Part shown: piece after piece, positions 1 through 9,335 of the stretch
Numbering within the stretch: position 1 is the stretch's first letter
Layout of the letters: every line of letters begins with the position of its first letter
Source of the DNA: Aedes albopictus
Taxonomy: Eukaryota; Arthropoda; Insecta; Diptera; Culicidae
Direction of reading: 5' to 3'
NCBI RefSeq assembly: GCF_035046485.1
Contig: NC_085137.1
Location: forward strand, 17,575,346 to 17,639,345
DNA: 64,000 nucleotides
Program-made: the position numbers and the translations under genes
The notes under the pieces: generated by a model
The model's input: the letters and a program-made list of their open reading frames with translations, nothing else
Database searches by the model: none
What the model was told of the DNA's origin: nothing

Positions 1-720
1 GATATTTGAGCCTTGAACTCCTTAAAAAACCGCTATCTAGAATTTTCTAACCATTTATTATTTATCCACCATCTTGGACATTCTGGTCGCCATTTTTGAA
101 CTCTAGACTTCTTTCTCATTACCAAGTATACCCATACTGCATGGTTTTAGAGACTCAAACTCCATTAACCCGAATAGAATGGTGGCGTCAATATGACCCA
201 GTCAAGCTCGCTGAACGTACACTACGCTGTCGTGGTGCGCCTAGCCTAACCCATCTTAGGAGGAATAAACAGCCGCCATCTATACCAAATATATTCATAT
301 TGAATGATTTATTAACCTTAAACTCCAACAGACGCCATCATGAATTTTGGGACGACATCTTAGATTTTGAACCGCCATGTTGGATATTCTGGTCGCCATT
401 TTTGGACTCCGGACATCTTCATACAAAATATACCAATGTTGCATGGTTTCAGAGCCAAAAACTTCGTTAAACAGCCGCCATCTTGAATTTTAAGTCGCCA
501 TCTTGGATTTAAACCAATATTGGATATTCTGCTGGCCGCCATTTTTGGACTCCAGTCATCATCCGCATATCTGTTTGAGAGCCTAAAGCTCTAATTTACA
601 GCCGGCATTCTGAATTTTAGCCGCCATCTTGAATTTTTTACCGACATCGTGGAGTTTCTAGTCATTAGGGTTAATTTCCCCACAAAATTCGTCGACCATG
701 CTAAAGGTTAAAAAAATCGG
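1..720 (+). repeat. Diverged tandem repeat rich in GCCATCTTGG motifs
   Basis: The stretch repeats a loose unit built around CGCCATCTTGGATTTT, ATTCTGGTCGCCATTTTTG and GACTCCGGACATCTTC. Motif copies sit near 67, 90, 272, 332, 372, 396, 472, 494, 535 and 620. There is no credible gene: open frames here are short and do not start at good ATGs. A related block in the opposite orientation lies at 14,141-14,470, so this is a dispersed repeat family and not a unique array. The core AAGATGGCGGC on the minus strand matches the YY1/Pleiohomeotic binding consensus; whether it is bound is unknown. Confidence 0.6.
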
Positions 721-1599
721 CGCAGTTCGATGTGTCGCATGATAAGGCTTGGTTCAGTTTTATATACAGCCAGTTCTACCGGTGCTGGTTCGGATCACTG
801 GAATGGCCATAACTCCGGACGCATAGACCAATCTGGACCATTTTTAATAGCAAACAATGCAGTGAAATTCCGGTTCGATTCTAGCTATAGTCCGAAAAAT
901 CGGCTAATGGGAAGTGCCTTAAAAGTAAGTGGCCGTTTTTGTATACAGACATTCTATGAAAAATTCGAAGGCTCGAAGGGTCAAGCCACATACAGCAATC
1001 AGCTCAGTTCGACGAATTGAGGCAATGTCTATGTGTATCATGTAGTATTACTTCAGAGGGGAAGTGTTATATGCAATGTGCACCGCTTCCATTGTTATTC
1101 TATATTTACCCGAGCTTTTTAGCTCCCATCATACCACACCCTTCGATTCCTGTCGTTAGTTTCTTTCATTCTTTAGCGCCTATCAGCGACCACCCTGTGT
1201 TATGCTGAGCCCTATGGCCCTGTTTGTAACCTACCTACACATTCGCCGTTCAGCGACCAAGTTACTACACTTTGAGCCCTTTGGCTCCTGTTGAAACACC
1301 ATATTTAACTAAGTGGCAGGCGTTTTCTTCTGATATTACAGACCTTCCGGTGGGATATCGAAGTCACTCCAGCAATTCTGATGGACTCTAGTTTCCGATT
1401 CTGTGGCACTCCAACGACCCAAACCGGTACCACAACGCTTTATACTCGACTATCCCTCCGGCTGTGGGTCTGGCCTACTCCACCCGAGAGTTCCCCGGCG
1501 AATAAATACCTCCCGAAACCGATCGTTGTTTCTCTCACCAACTTCGCTGTAATGTTAACATGATCTAAAACTACAGCCCCGTTCACCGAGTTCCATTTT
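721..1599. other. No gene seen; likely 3' flank or UTR of the R1 remnant
   Basis: No recognisable protein or RNA gene. An imperfect duplication is present: GCGCCTATCAGCGACCA with GAGCCCTATGGCCCTGTT near 1,165-1,230 recurs as CGCCGTTCAGCGACCA with GAGCCCTTTGGCTCCTGTT near 1,247-1,295. Short repeats are common in R1-type 3' regions, and the end of an R1 ORF2 lies just to the right on the minus strand, so this may be the 3' UTR of that element. Confidence 0.3.
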
Positions 1600-1740
1600 T
1601 CATCGATTGACGATATTGTCTACGTTGACGTCAGCCCCAACAATTGCAGCCATTTCGCCTGGTGGTTGTGCCAACCTTGCACAACTGAACAGTACATGCT
1701 CCAGTGTTTCTCGAAAGCCCCGACACTCATGATCCATGAT
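1600..1740 (-). pseudogene. R1-clade retrotransposon ORF2 C-terminal fragment
   Basis: Reading the minus strand from about 1,734 gives DHECRGFRETLEHVLFSCAR, followed by LAQPPGEMAAIVGADVN and a stop at 1,600-1,602. The pattern ExLEHVLFxCxR after a Cys-containing segment is the C-terminal zinc-knuckle-like region of R1 reverse transcriptase proteins, and the trailing GEMAAIVGADVN-VDNIV is also typical of that family. It belongs to the same broken R1 copy as the fragments at 2,890-3,127, 7,917-8,200 and 9,336-10,290, which share its strand and order. Only this short piece is readable. Confidence 0.65.
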
Positions 1741-2290
1741 GTAGGGTGATGTTACAAAACAATACAAAAAATGTGATCATGTGGGGCATGTAGGGTAAAA
1801 TAGGGAAAATATCTTTCATATATGCGCGTGATAGCTGTTAGCTTCCAATTGGACCAAAAACTAATTTCAACGTTCCTTAGCAGTATTTGTTTCTTATAAG
1901 TGCATTTTAAATCTCCGTTTTCTATGAAAATAGGGCAAAATGGGGCAAATTGGACAACTCCCGAAGATGATTCTGGTAATAATAGATTCAGTGCATTTTG
2001 TTAATGCTAAAAATATCAACTTCAAATCAGTAACATTAAAAATCCATTCATAATTAGGTAAAAGTGTAAATTTTCGGCAGTTGTTAGGGCATATGGGGCA
2101 AAATAAGCAATTTAAAGGATCTTCCATGTATTTTAATGATTGCTATGAACCTCTAATTACACCTGCAGCTAATTTCAACGATCTACAGTCATGCTTGTTG
2201 TTTAAAAGTACATTTTGATTCTCTTCATGTATGAAAAAAGGGCAAAATGGGGCAAAATGGACCACTTCCCGTGCCGTGCGGTGAATGAAT
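1741..2290. repeat. Diverged direct repeat with GGGCAAAATGGGGCAAA motif
   Basis: Two diverged copies of a unit of roughly 300 bp. The block GCATTTTAAATCTCCGTTTT with GGGCAAAATGGGGCAAATTGG (about 1,900-1,965) recurs at about 2,205-2,270 as ACATTTTGATTCTCTTCA with GGGCAAAATGGGGCAAAATGG. The preceding AGCTAATTTCAACG segment is also duplicated. It interrupts the R1 remnant. No coding function. Confidence 0.5.
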
Positions 2291-2889
2291 TTAGCACCAA
2301 TCGATTTCTCGAATTTTTTTACGTCAGAAATAGTCTACTTCATGTACCGAAACCAGCGGCGTTAAAAGATCCGTTTTTTGGGTCGATTTTTCCCACTGTG
2401 CGACGTGACAGTGGCGATCCAAAACTATCCCCCCCTAATTTAACGGTCGACTGGCGAAGCGAGCGATCGCTTCTATCAATTCAGCACAGACGCGAACCGT
2501 TTCCTATATGAACACACGGGGGTTTGGTGTCGAGCTATCAAATCATCGCGAGCCGTTATAGAGGTGGCGATAGTGTTCGGCTATTTTTCATCATGGCGTC
2601 GCGGACAACAAATTTGAATTTATTTGTTCTAGCTGTCATGTCGGTTCGTCGGTGCTAGTATGGCCGAATCTGCGCAAGTACCACCTCGCACTCACATACA
2701 CAGACTGGAATTGCGTTATGTGGAAGCTATTCACAGCATTGTCCAGATGCTGCTGCTACTTGAGTAGTGTGTTGGTTCGCTCTCTCTTGAGAATTCCTCT
2801 TGTGTCTCGGTCCCTGTAGCAATCGATGTCTTCTATAGCCTCGTGGTCAGTACTTCGACTTCTTCTAGTGACTCACCGATCACTGGAAG
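2291..2889. other. No gene seen
   Basis: Low-repeat sequence between the GGGCAAAATGG repeat and the R1 RT fragment. I recognise neither a protein nor a transposon end. It lies inside the span of the R1 remnant, so it is either an insertion or R1 sequence decayed beyond recognition. Confidence 0.3.
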
Positions 2890-3127
2890 TGCCACGTCGC
2901 CGACGAGCTGCACTCATCTGGGAAGGTTTAGCTTTAATACTTCGTCGTAAAAGGCATTCCAAATAGCCGAGCCAAAATAGATCCCTATGGAACGCCTGCT
3001 GTAATAGCCGCAATCAGTATGCGATTCTGAAAACAGCTTTTAAGGATCTGGTGCAGATACTCAGGCACCGTCAACCTCCGTAACGAGTTGGCGATCTCTG
3101 CCTTGCTGACGCTGCTGAACGCAGTTT
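2890..3127 (-). pseudogene. R1-clade reverse transcriptase fragment, 3' side of LOA insertion
   Basis: On the minus strand the first codons after the target duplication read AFSSVSKAEIANSLRRLTVP, then EYLHQILKSCFQNRILIAAI, then TAGVP, a stop, and GSIL. After a frame change it reads LFGMPF or WNAFYDEVLKLNLPDE. In R1 elements this is the palm region, with the [N]AFNSA...VTAGVPQGSILGPxLWNxxYDxVL block. The stop in place of Q and the frameshift show decay. Joined across the LOA element, with one copy of the 10-bp duplication, it continues the RT fragment at 7,917-8,200 (GNQYCAMVTL then KTAFSSVS). It is therefore one R1 copy split by an insertion. Confidence 0.75.
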
Positions 3128-3245
3128 TTTTTTTTTTCCTCCCCTGTTGGGGAAATTAAGCCACTGCGTCCAATAGGCTGAACTTTTGTGGCATGTCCCG
3201 TTTTGATATTCGCATCTAGCCAGCTAATTACCATGTGTCAAGTAA

Positions 3246-4211
3246 TCAGCTACTGCCGCGACGCGTCGTCTCCCAGTCAGGTGCAATGGAATTGATAAAC
3301 TCCAAGACCTTCCCAGGTTTTGCAGACCAGATCTCACTGGGTTGCAAGCAACCACTATTTAGAAATCTTTTCCTGCGCGTGTATAAAGCACCACAACTGC
3401 AAAGCAGATGTTCCGAGGTTTCACGTTCCGTATTACAGAAACGACAGATATCACTCTGAATATGGCCAATATTTTTCAAGTGATACCTGCTCGGGCAGTG
3501 TCCAGTTACTAGGCCAGTGTATGTACATAGAGCTCTCTTGTTGAGCTCTAAGAGCTTTTTGGTTTTATAAGCATTTGGTGTTATAAATCGTTTTGACTGA
3601 TTGCAATTTTTGACGTCCATCCAATTGGATATCACCCTCTGCTCAGCCCAGCGTTTCAGATCCATTTTAATTGTACAGTTTGATATACCACAGAATGGTT
3701 CTGGGCCAGCAAACTGTAAATTGGAACCACTTTTAGCAAGCTCGTCTGCCATTTCATTCCCTTCAATGCCACAGTGACCTGGAACCCAGTATAAGTTTAC
3801 TGAATTCCCTTGGCACAGCCTGCGCAGTGAAAGAATGCATTCCCAGACAAGCTTTGAAGTACATTTGTAAGCGCACAATGCTTTTAGTGCAGCTTGACTA
3901 TCTGTGAAAATACAAATATTTGCATATCTGTATTTTCTCTCAAGGCAGATATTTGCGCATTTCAAAATAGCAAGAATCTCTGCTTGAAACACCGTAGGAT
4001 AGTGTCCCATCGCCACTGAAATTTGTATTCCAGGGCCGTAGATTCCTGCTCCCGTTTTTATTCCAACTTTTGAGCCATCTGTATAGAATTTGATTGACCC
4101 TTGACGAACAGTGGGACCTCCGACTTCCCAATCTGCACGAGTTGTTTCGTGCAACTTGTAAGGAACATCATGGTTCTCCACAGGTTTCATCCAGTCTTTA
4201 ATCATTTTCAT
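3246..4211 (-). pseudogene. LOA element ORF2: RNase H domain and C-terminal zinc-knuckle-like tail
   Basis: An open frame of 321 residues starts at an internal Met and carries the RNase HI fold. FYTDGSK (residues ~43-49) supplies the first catalytic Asp, FQAEILAIL (~75-83) the Glu, FTDSQAALKAL (~102-112) the second Asp, and WVPGHCGIEGNEMADELAK (~142-160) the His and last Asp, so all four catalytic acids appear intact. Downstream, CRFCNTERETSEHLLCSC (~257-274) is a Cys/His-rich motif seen in this clade. It is the C-terminal part of ORF2 and not an independent gene: it follows the RT thumb region after a frameshift near 4,215-4,260. It removes RNA from the RNA/cDNA hybrid in active relatives. 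Confidence 0.85.
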
Positions 4212-6008
4212 TACTGGCCTATTTTGGAAGTATTGTGACCTACAAGATCACCTGGCATAAACTTTTCAACTCGTTCAAATCTTAGCAATTCCTTCTCTGC
4301 TTCTAATTGCACGTACTCGTGCAAAGGTAGCAGATTGAGAATCGCATCTAAAGCTTTTGATGGTGGGCTTCGCATCGCTCCTGTAACAGCGATGCAATGG
4401 ACGCAAGACGTTGAATTTTCGCAAGCTTTGATTGCGTGGTAGCCTCTTTTGTTTTTGGCCACCAGACAAACGAAGCATACGTCACTTTTGGGCGGATTAT
4501 GGCAGTATAAATCCACATTATCATTTTTGGTTTCAAGCCCCACTTCCTACCAATAGTTTTGGAGCATAACCAGAACGCACTTGTTGCCTTACCGATCACG
4601 GACTCAATTTGAGCATTCCAGTTCAGTTTAGCATCCAGTATCAAACCTAAGTATTTGACTCGATCACTAGGATGAATTTGTATCCCTCCAAGCCGAAAAG
4701 CTTTTAGGTTGATCTTCCTTCTCCTAGTGAAAGGGACAATTACGACTTTTGACGGGTTGATGCTAAGACCCTCCTTAATACACCATGAATGTGTATAGTT
4801 TAGAGCCCTTTGCATTCTCTCCGAAACAGTTTCGTCATACTTTCCTCTCACTATTATGACTATATCGTCTGCAAAGCCCACAACTTCGAAACCTTTTTCC
4901 TTCAAGCTTCTTAGAAGATCGTCTACAACCAAGGACCACAATAGTGGTGAGAGGACTCCTCCTTGAGGGCAACCTTTCGTTGCCCTTACTGTTATAGAAG
5001 AACTTCCCAGCTCAGAGGTGATTTCTCTTTTTGCAAGCACAGTATAAATCCAATGTATGATACATTGGTCGAAGTTTTTGTTCTCCATGGCACGCTTCAT
5101 AGATGAATAGGAGGCATTATCAAATGCCCCTTCTATGTCTAAAAAGGCGCATAGAACTATTTCTTTTGCTGAAATCGTTTTTTTCCACCTTTGTTACTAG
5201 CGAATGAAGTGCCGTAACCGTTGACTTACCAGATTGATAAGGAAACTGGAAGTCAGATAGGGGATGGTCTTTTATGTAAGAAGAATTGATAAAATCCTTC
5301 AAAACCTTTTCCATAGTCTTCAACAAAACTGAAGAAAGACTAATTGGCCTGTATGCTTTGGGATGCGTCTTGTCTCGCTTCCCCTTTTTTGGTATAAAGA
5401 TAACTTTTACAAGTCTCCATTTTGATGGAACGTAATTCAATCTTAAACTAGCCTTGAACATCTCAATTAGTGGTGGAACCAACACCGCTTCTCCATTTTG
5501 AATCAGTGCTGGAAATATTCCATCAACTCCTGCAGATTTAAAAGGCTGAAATGATCTAATTGCATTTTTCACTCTGGCCTTCGTGAAGATTTCATCAGCT
5601 AGATCTGAGGCGGTGTTTATTGTACTAGTTGACTCCGATGAGTTTATACTAGGACATCCTTCACCTTCCTCAGATATAGTATCATTGGAATCCACACTTA
5701 GAACCGAACCTGGAAAATGGGTTTCCATCATTAAATCCAAAGTTTCACGAGGAGTTTTGGTAAAAGCTCCATCGTCGCGCTTCAGGTTTCCCAATTCATT
5801 TGAATGATCTTTTGCAAGCGTTTTCTGAAGTCTTGCAACTACAGGAGTGCTGTTTATGTTTTCACATGTCCAAGATTTTCTTTTCGATTTTCGTATTTCG
5901 TTGTTGTAATCAGTCAGGGCTTTCCTGTACTGAGTCCAATCTCCCGTTTGTTTCGCTCTATTGAACATTTTACGAGAAAATTTTCGAAGGCGATCCAGTT
6001 TTAAGTTC
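4212..6008 (-). pseudogene. LOA element ORF2: reverse transcriptase domain (frameshifted)
   Basis: The domain is read in three frames. From 5,968 to about 5,185: MFNRAKQTGDWTQYRKALTD at the start, then FQPFKSAGVDGIFPALIQ, KVIFIPKKGKRDKTHPKAYR-PISLSS and FPYQSGKSTVTALHSLV (RT fingers/palm blocks). A one-base change in the A-run near 5,178-5,184 shifts the frame. The next frame (to 4,348) gives FLDIEGAFDNASYSSM, then ATKGCPQGGVLSPLLWSLV-VDDLL and the catalytic GFADDIVII. Near 4,390 the frame changes again from IQRLASIA to VTGAMRSPPSKALDAILNLL. The FADD box is intact, but the frameshifts make the copy dead. The 5' end of this segment adjoins the MITE insertion site. Confidence 0.87.
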
Positions 6009-6016
6009 CACCATGG

Positions 6017-6611
6017 CAGAGCGTTAATGATTAATCATAAATTTAATCATGATTAATGATTAATGATTAAGATTAATCAAAAATCAGTAATCATAATCAC
6101 CAAAATTTCTCATTTAATCATTAATCATTAATCTTAATCACACTGATTTCGCAATTAAACATTAATCAGTAATCATAATCATAAGAAAAAAAATTAATCA
6201 CTCATTAATCATTCATCACCAAAAATTTTTCACCATATAAAATATATGATCCAATTTGAATTGGTTCAAATGCTCTTCTTCTTGATTATTTTTTCAATAA
6301 TCTCCCAGACAGAGTTACCTTTTACTTTTGGAACTTCAAAAATATTTTAAACAATAATTATATTTTAATCATTTCCTGTTTTTTGTGATTGATTAATCAT
6401 GATTAATCATGATTTTTAATCAATGAGCCATTTTTAATCATTAATCATAATCAATAATCACAGATAAAATCAATTTTAATCATTAATCATAATCATTAAT
6501 CATCCCAAACATCAAATTAATCATTAATCATAATCAATAATCACCGAAATTTGAATTTTAATCACCAATGATTAATCATGATTAAAATATTTGTTAATCA
6601 TGAACGCTCTG
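6017..6611. mobile_element. hAT-type MITE, 595 bp, ATTAATCAT-rich
   Basis: Flanked by a perfect 8-bp target duplication CACCATGG (6,009-6,016 and 6,612-6,619). The terminal inverted repeat is CAGAGCGTT(A/C)ATGATTAA at the two ends, 18 bp with one mismatch. The 8-bp duplication plus a CAGAG start is diagnostic of hAT superfamily transposons. The interior is almost entirely imperfect repeats of TTAATCATTAATCATGATTA, which are self-complementary, and it has no coding capacity. It has inserted into the LOA ORF2, and precise removal restores the reading frame at that point. It must have moved using a transposase from elsewhere. Confidence 0.93.
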
Positions 6612-7507
6612 CACCATGGCACGTCTCTAGTAGAAGACGATTGTATGGTGGGACAACTTCTGTTAAAGGAATTAATGATACTTTCATTTACCCTTTGAGA
6701 AAATGATTCTAACTTTTGGGTTGAATCAATAGTTTCTCCCATTGTAAATGAATGCGTATTCAACAATTCTACATATTGATCCCAGTTTGTCCTCCTGGGA
6801 TTTCTAAATGCGGTTCTAGAATAATCTCCACCACTCCAATTGAAGATTATGTGTTTATGATCAGACAGAGAAATCTCATCTGACACGTACCAGTTTGTGA
6901 TCTTGTCAAAGATTGCAGCATTGCACAGTGTTAGATCCAAGACCTCTTGTCTGATTACATTTGAGAAAGTAGGTTTATCACCATTATTGCAAATGTCTAT
7001 ATTGTTCGAAGACAGATACTCTAATAGTGACTCACCTCGACTGTTAATATCCGTACTACCCCAAACCGTGTGATGTGCATTGGCGTCACAGCCAATGATA
7101 AACGATTTGTTGTTTTCTTTACAGAATTGGACAAATGATGCGATCTCAGGAGGAGGTGCCTCAGGAACATCGCCAGGAAAGTAAGCTGAAGCCACAGCGA
7201 TCTCAGTTTTACCCCTAGTGGTTGGTACCTCTACCATGATCGCAACAATGTCCTTTCTGATAAACTCTGTAATAGGATAGCATTTTAACGTTTTGCGTAC
7301 TAAGACAGCGGTTCTGGGTGAATCTTGTTGCTCATCATAAAATATTTTACTATTTTGTGTCAGAACTCCAAGAATCTTTCGTTTATTGGACCATGGCTCT
7401 TGAATAAGCGCCACTTCCAGTCCTTCTTTTTTAAACCTTCGACTCAACACAGCAGAAGCACCTTTTGCGTGATGAAGGTTTACCTGTACGAACTTAATTC
7501 CTGTCAT
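6612..7507 (-). pseudogene. LOA element ORF2: apurinic-type endonuclease domain
   Basis: ATG at 7,507 (MTGIKFVQVNLHHAKGAS) begins an APE-type endonuclease. QVNLHHAK holds the first catalytic Asn, ALIQEPW the Glu, GCDANAHHTVWGS (Asp and Asn) sits mid-domain, LDLTLCN (Asp) comes later and LSDHKHIIF gives the terminal Asp-His pair, so the catalytic set looks complete. The domain ends at TRDVPW, where the hAT MITE interrupts it. Without the MITE and one copy of its duplication the frame reads on as VPWWNLKLDRLRKF into the RT segment. The PWW..L..LR..R motif is a normal linker in this clade. The ATG follows an A-rich minus-strand tract only a few bases away. Confidence 0.88.
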
Positions 7508-7906
7508 AAAAAAAAAAAATCATTTACCCACTTTTATTAAGCCTCGGAATTGAGACGTAAGAAAAGTGGCCGATTATCCCGGAGACAAATAAGGTCCACT
7601 GCGTCATTGCTCCGTTTAACACAGTAAGGGCAACATACTGTGGAGGGTGCCCTGGTACTCCACAGGCTCCGTTCACGGTTAAGTTTTTATAAGACCCCCC
7701 TAACCATTCATTCCTAGGCACGGTACGCTTAACACCATGAATTAGGGGTCGCTTGTTTGGTGGACTTTTACCACCGGATTAGGCAATCCGTAGTGATATT
7801 CTTAGCCAGTTGAGGGAACTGCTACCGCCACTACACGGCTATCTAGGCTGATCGGGAATAGAAATTAATATTGATGATCAACTTCTTCAGAGCCCGAACA
7901 GCCCTC
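7508..7906 (-). other. LOA element 5' untranslated region
   Basis: About 400 bp between the 5' end of the element (minus-strand GAGGGCTGTTCGGGCTCTGA at 7,906) and the endonuclease ATG. Short open frames here match nothing I know, and no gag-like ORF1 or CCHC knuckle is present. Since this is the true 5' junction (target duplication adjacent), the copy either lacks ORF1 by nature, as I believe is reported for Lian, or was 5' truncated. It may contain the internal promoter; none can be pointed to. Confidence 0.55.
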
Positions 7907-7916
7907 AACGCAGTTT

Positions 7917-8200
7917 TAGGTCCATTGCGTTACCAAAGTGACCATCGCGCAGTATTGGTTACCACTTCACTGTTGCTTCTGTGTCGTTTCCATAGCATTC
8001 ACAACCGTCCTGAGCTTGCCTTTTCGGAATCCGAACTGCATCTCTGATAGACCACTCTCACGCTCCGTGTACTTCGTGAGCCTGGTTAGGACCACTATTT
8101 CCAACAATTTGCCAACCGTATTCAATAGGCGCATCGGCCTATACGCCGATAGGTCGCCGGGTTGTTTACCTGACTTTAGTAACAGCACTTACTTCTACCG
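7917..8200 (-). pseudogene. R1-clade reverse transcriptase N-terminal fragment
   Basis: On the minus strand from about 8,188 the frame reads LLLKSGKQPGDLSAYRPMRL, then LNTVGKLLEIVVLTRLTKYT, then ESGLSEMQFGFRKGKLRTVV. These match the R1 RT fingers blocks (LxKPGKPPxxPSAYRPIxLLDTxGKLLExxxxxRL, then QFGFRxGRSTxDA). A stop follows NAMETTQKQQ, then GNQYCAMVTL leads into the LOA insertion site. The protein continues at 3,127 on the far side of the LOA element. Stops and a frameshift mean it is non-functional. Confidence 0.8.
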
Positions 8201-8575
8201 TTTCCAGATGTCGGAAAAACAACCCTCCTTTAACCCCAATGTTGTATTGTGGTAGTAAACGTATTAGGATTTTTGTGAATGGCTGTTTTTGAGCGACATT
8301 TGAATTTCCATCCGGTCCTGGGAACCGGGAACAGTGTCTCGATGATCTTTTTTCATATTTTTAACCGCTTAACCTAATTTACAGCTCTATTGTTCACTTG
8401 GGCACTACGTGAGCAATTACAATTGACAGCTGCAATTACACTTTCTACAGCGCCTAAATGTTTTCTATTCTAATTCTACTGTATCGAACTGGTTGCGTAT
8501 GTGCTGCTTTCACTTTCTACTCTGTCCATGGTAGAAGGATGAGCACGAGAGTGTCGACATGTTGCTCTGGCTTTG
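8201..8575. other. No gene seen inside R1 remnant
   Basis: Sequence between the R1 RT fragment and a SINE fragment. I recognise no protein motif. It should correspond to the end of the R1 endonuclease or the linker before RT, but it is too decayed to read. Confidence 0.3.
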
Positions 8576-8720
8576 CCAGTACGATCGAGGGTCCATTATG
8601 AGTTGCGGTTCGCCGATATCCAAATTTCAGGTCCGTTAGAACTATATGCTCCGAAGAGGGTCACGTGTCTGCCACTCTCAGGAGGAAGAACAACTGACGA
8701 AAAATTACAAGTGCCGGGTC
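8576..8720 (-). mobile_element. Fragment of tRNA-Met-like SINE (3' body)
   Basis: The minus strand reads CCCGGCACTTGTAATTTTTC, then CAGTTGTTCTTCCTCCTGAG, and ends with GATATCGGCGAACCGCAACT followed by CATAATGGACCC. It matches the body of the SINEs at 50,990 and 55,671. The tRNA-like head is missing, so it is a 5'-truncated or internally deleted copy, more diverged than the other two. Confidence 0.7.
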
Positions 8721-9335
8721 CTTTGCATCCTCCTTCTAGCTCGGAAACACTGTGTACGCAGTTCAGCAATCGTCGCATTTCACCAGTAGACAAGGCGTCG
8801 ACAGAGTCTTGGATTTGCCAGCCTTGGCATGGTTGCATCACACACTCGGTATGGCTTTGCTATCAGCTGATCTGCGCTGAGTTTCAGTGAGACTTCTTCC
8901 TGCCTCAGAGTTTCCTCGAATGCTTCGTTATTGAAGTTTGCGGTTTTCCATCTCTGCTCAAAATTGAGTTCCACTTGGATCGGCCTGCGTCCAGCCTCCT
9001 ATGTGATACGGGATCGCTCGATGGTCACTGTGGGTATATTTATCACTTACTTTTCAGTTTATAGCTCTTATCATACCGGGGCTGCAGAAAACTACACCTC
9101 TGACATACCCTACGATAGGTGCTGGCCTTGCTCTCCTCGACTATGTCCACATTCAGCTTTGAATGAGCTTCAAGTAGGCTGCAACCTCTTGTGTTTGTTA
9201 GTCGGCTACTCCTCTTGACCGCCCAAGCGTTGGAGTCGTCGGCTATGCCGACTGGTTTTCGATCAGTTAACTTCTCTGTCACCTTGTCCAACATCTGCCA
9301 AGTGGGAACTGCTCTATCGCCCATCTTGAGGGCCT
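8721..9335 (-). pseudogene. Decayed R1 ORF1/ORF2 junction or endonuclease region
   Basis: Between the gag fragment and the SINE the minus strand has a 100-residue open frame with SLLEAHSKLNVDIVEES, which resembles the start of R1 endonuclease domains (LL....ELxVDVAIISE) but with key residues changed. I cannot find the endonuclease catalytic motifs. The assignment rests on position between ORF1 and RT and on this weak similarity. Confidence 0.35.

Larger units (their letters stand above)
3128..7906 (-). mobile_element. LOA-clade (Lian-like) non-LTR retrotransposon, inactivated
   Basis: The element lies on the minus strand. It is flanked by a 10-11 bp direct repeat AACGCAGTTT (3,118-3,127 and 7,907-7,916). 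Its 3' end is an A-run on the minus strand, seen as T's to 3,137. In coding order it has an apurinic-type endonuclease (from 7,507), a reverse transcriptase with FADD, and a C-terminal RNase H. That order, with RNase H, is characteristic of the LOA clade, whose Aedes member is Lian. About 400 bp precede the endonuclease ATG and no gag-like ORF1 is visible. The coding region is broken by a 595-bp MITE and at least three frameshifts. Without the MITE the element is about 4.2 kb. The clade call is firm; the family name is inference. Confidence 0.88.

Noticed and set aside
3235..7540. Plus-strand open frames over the LOA element
   Set aside because: Shadows of the minus-strand coding region with no motifs of their own.
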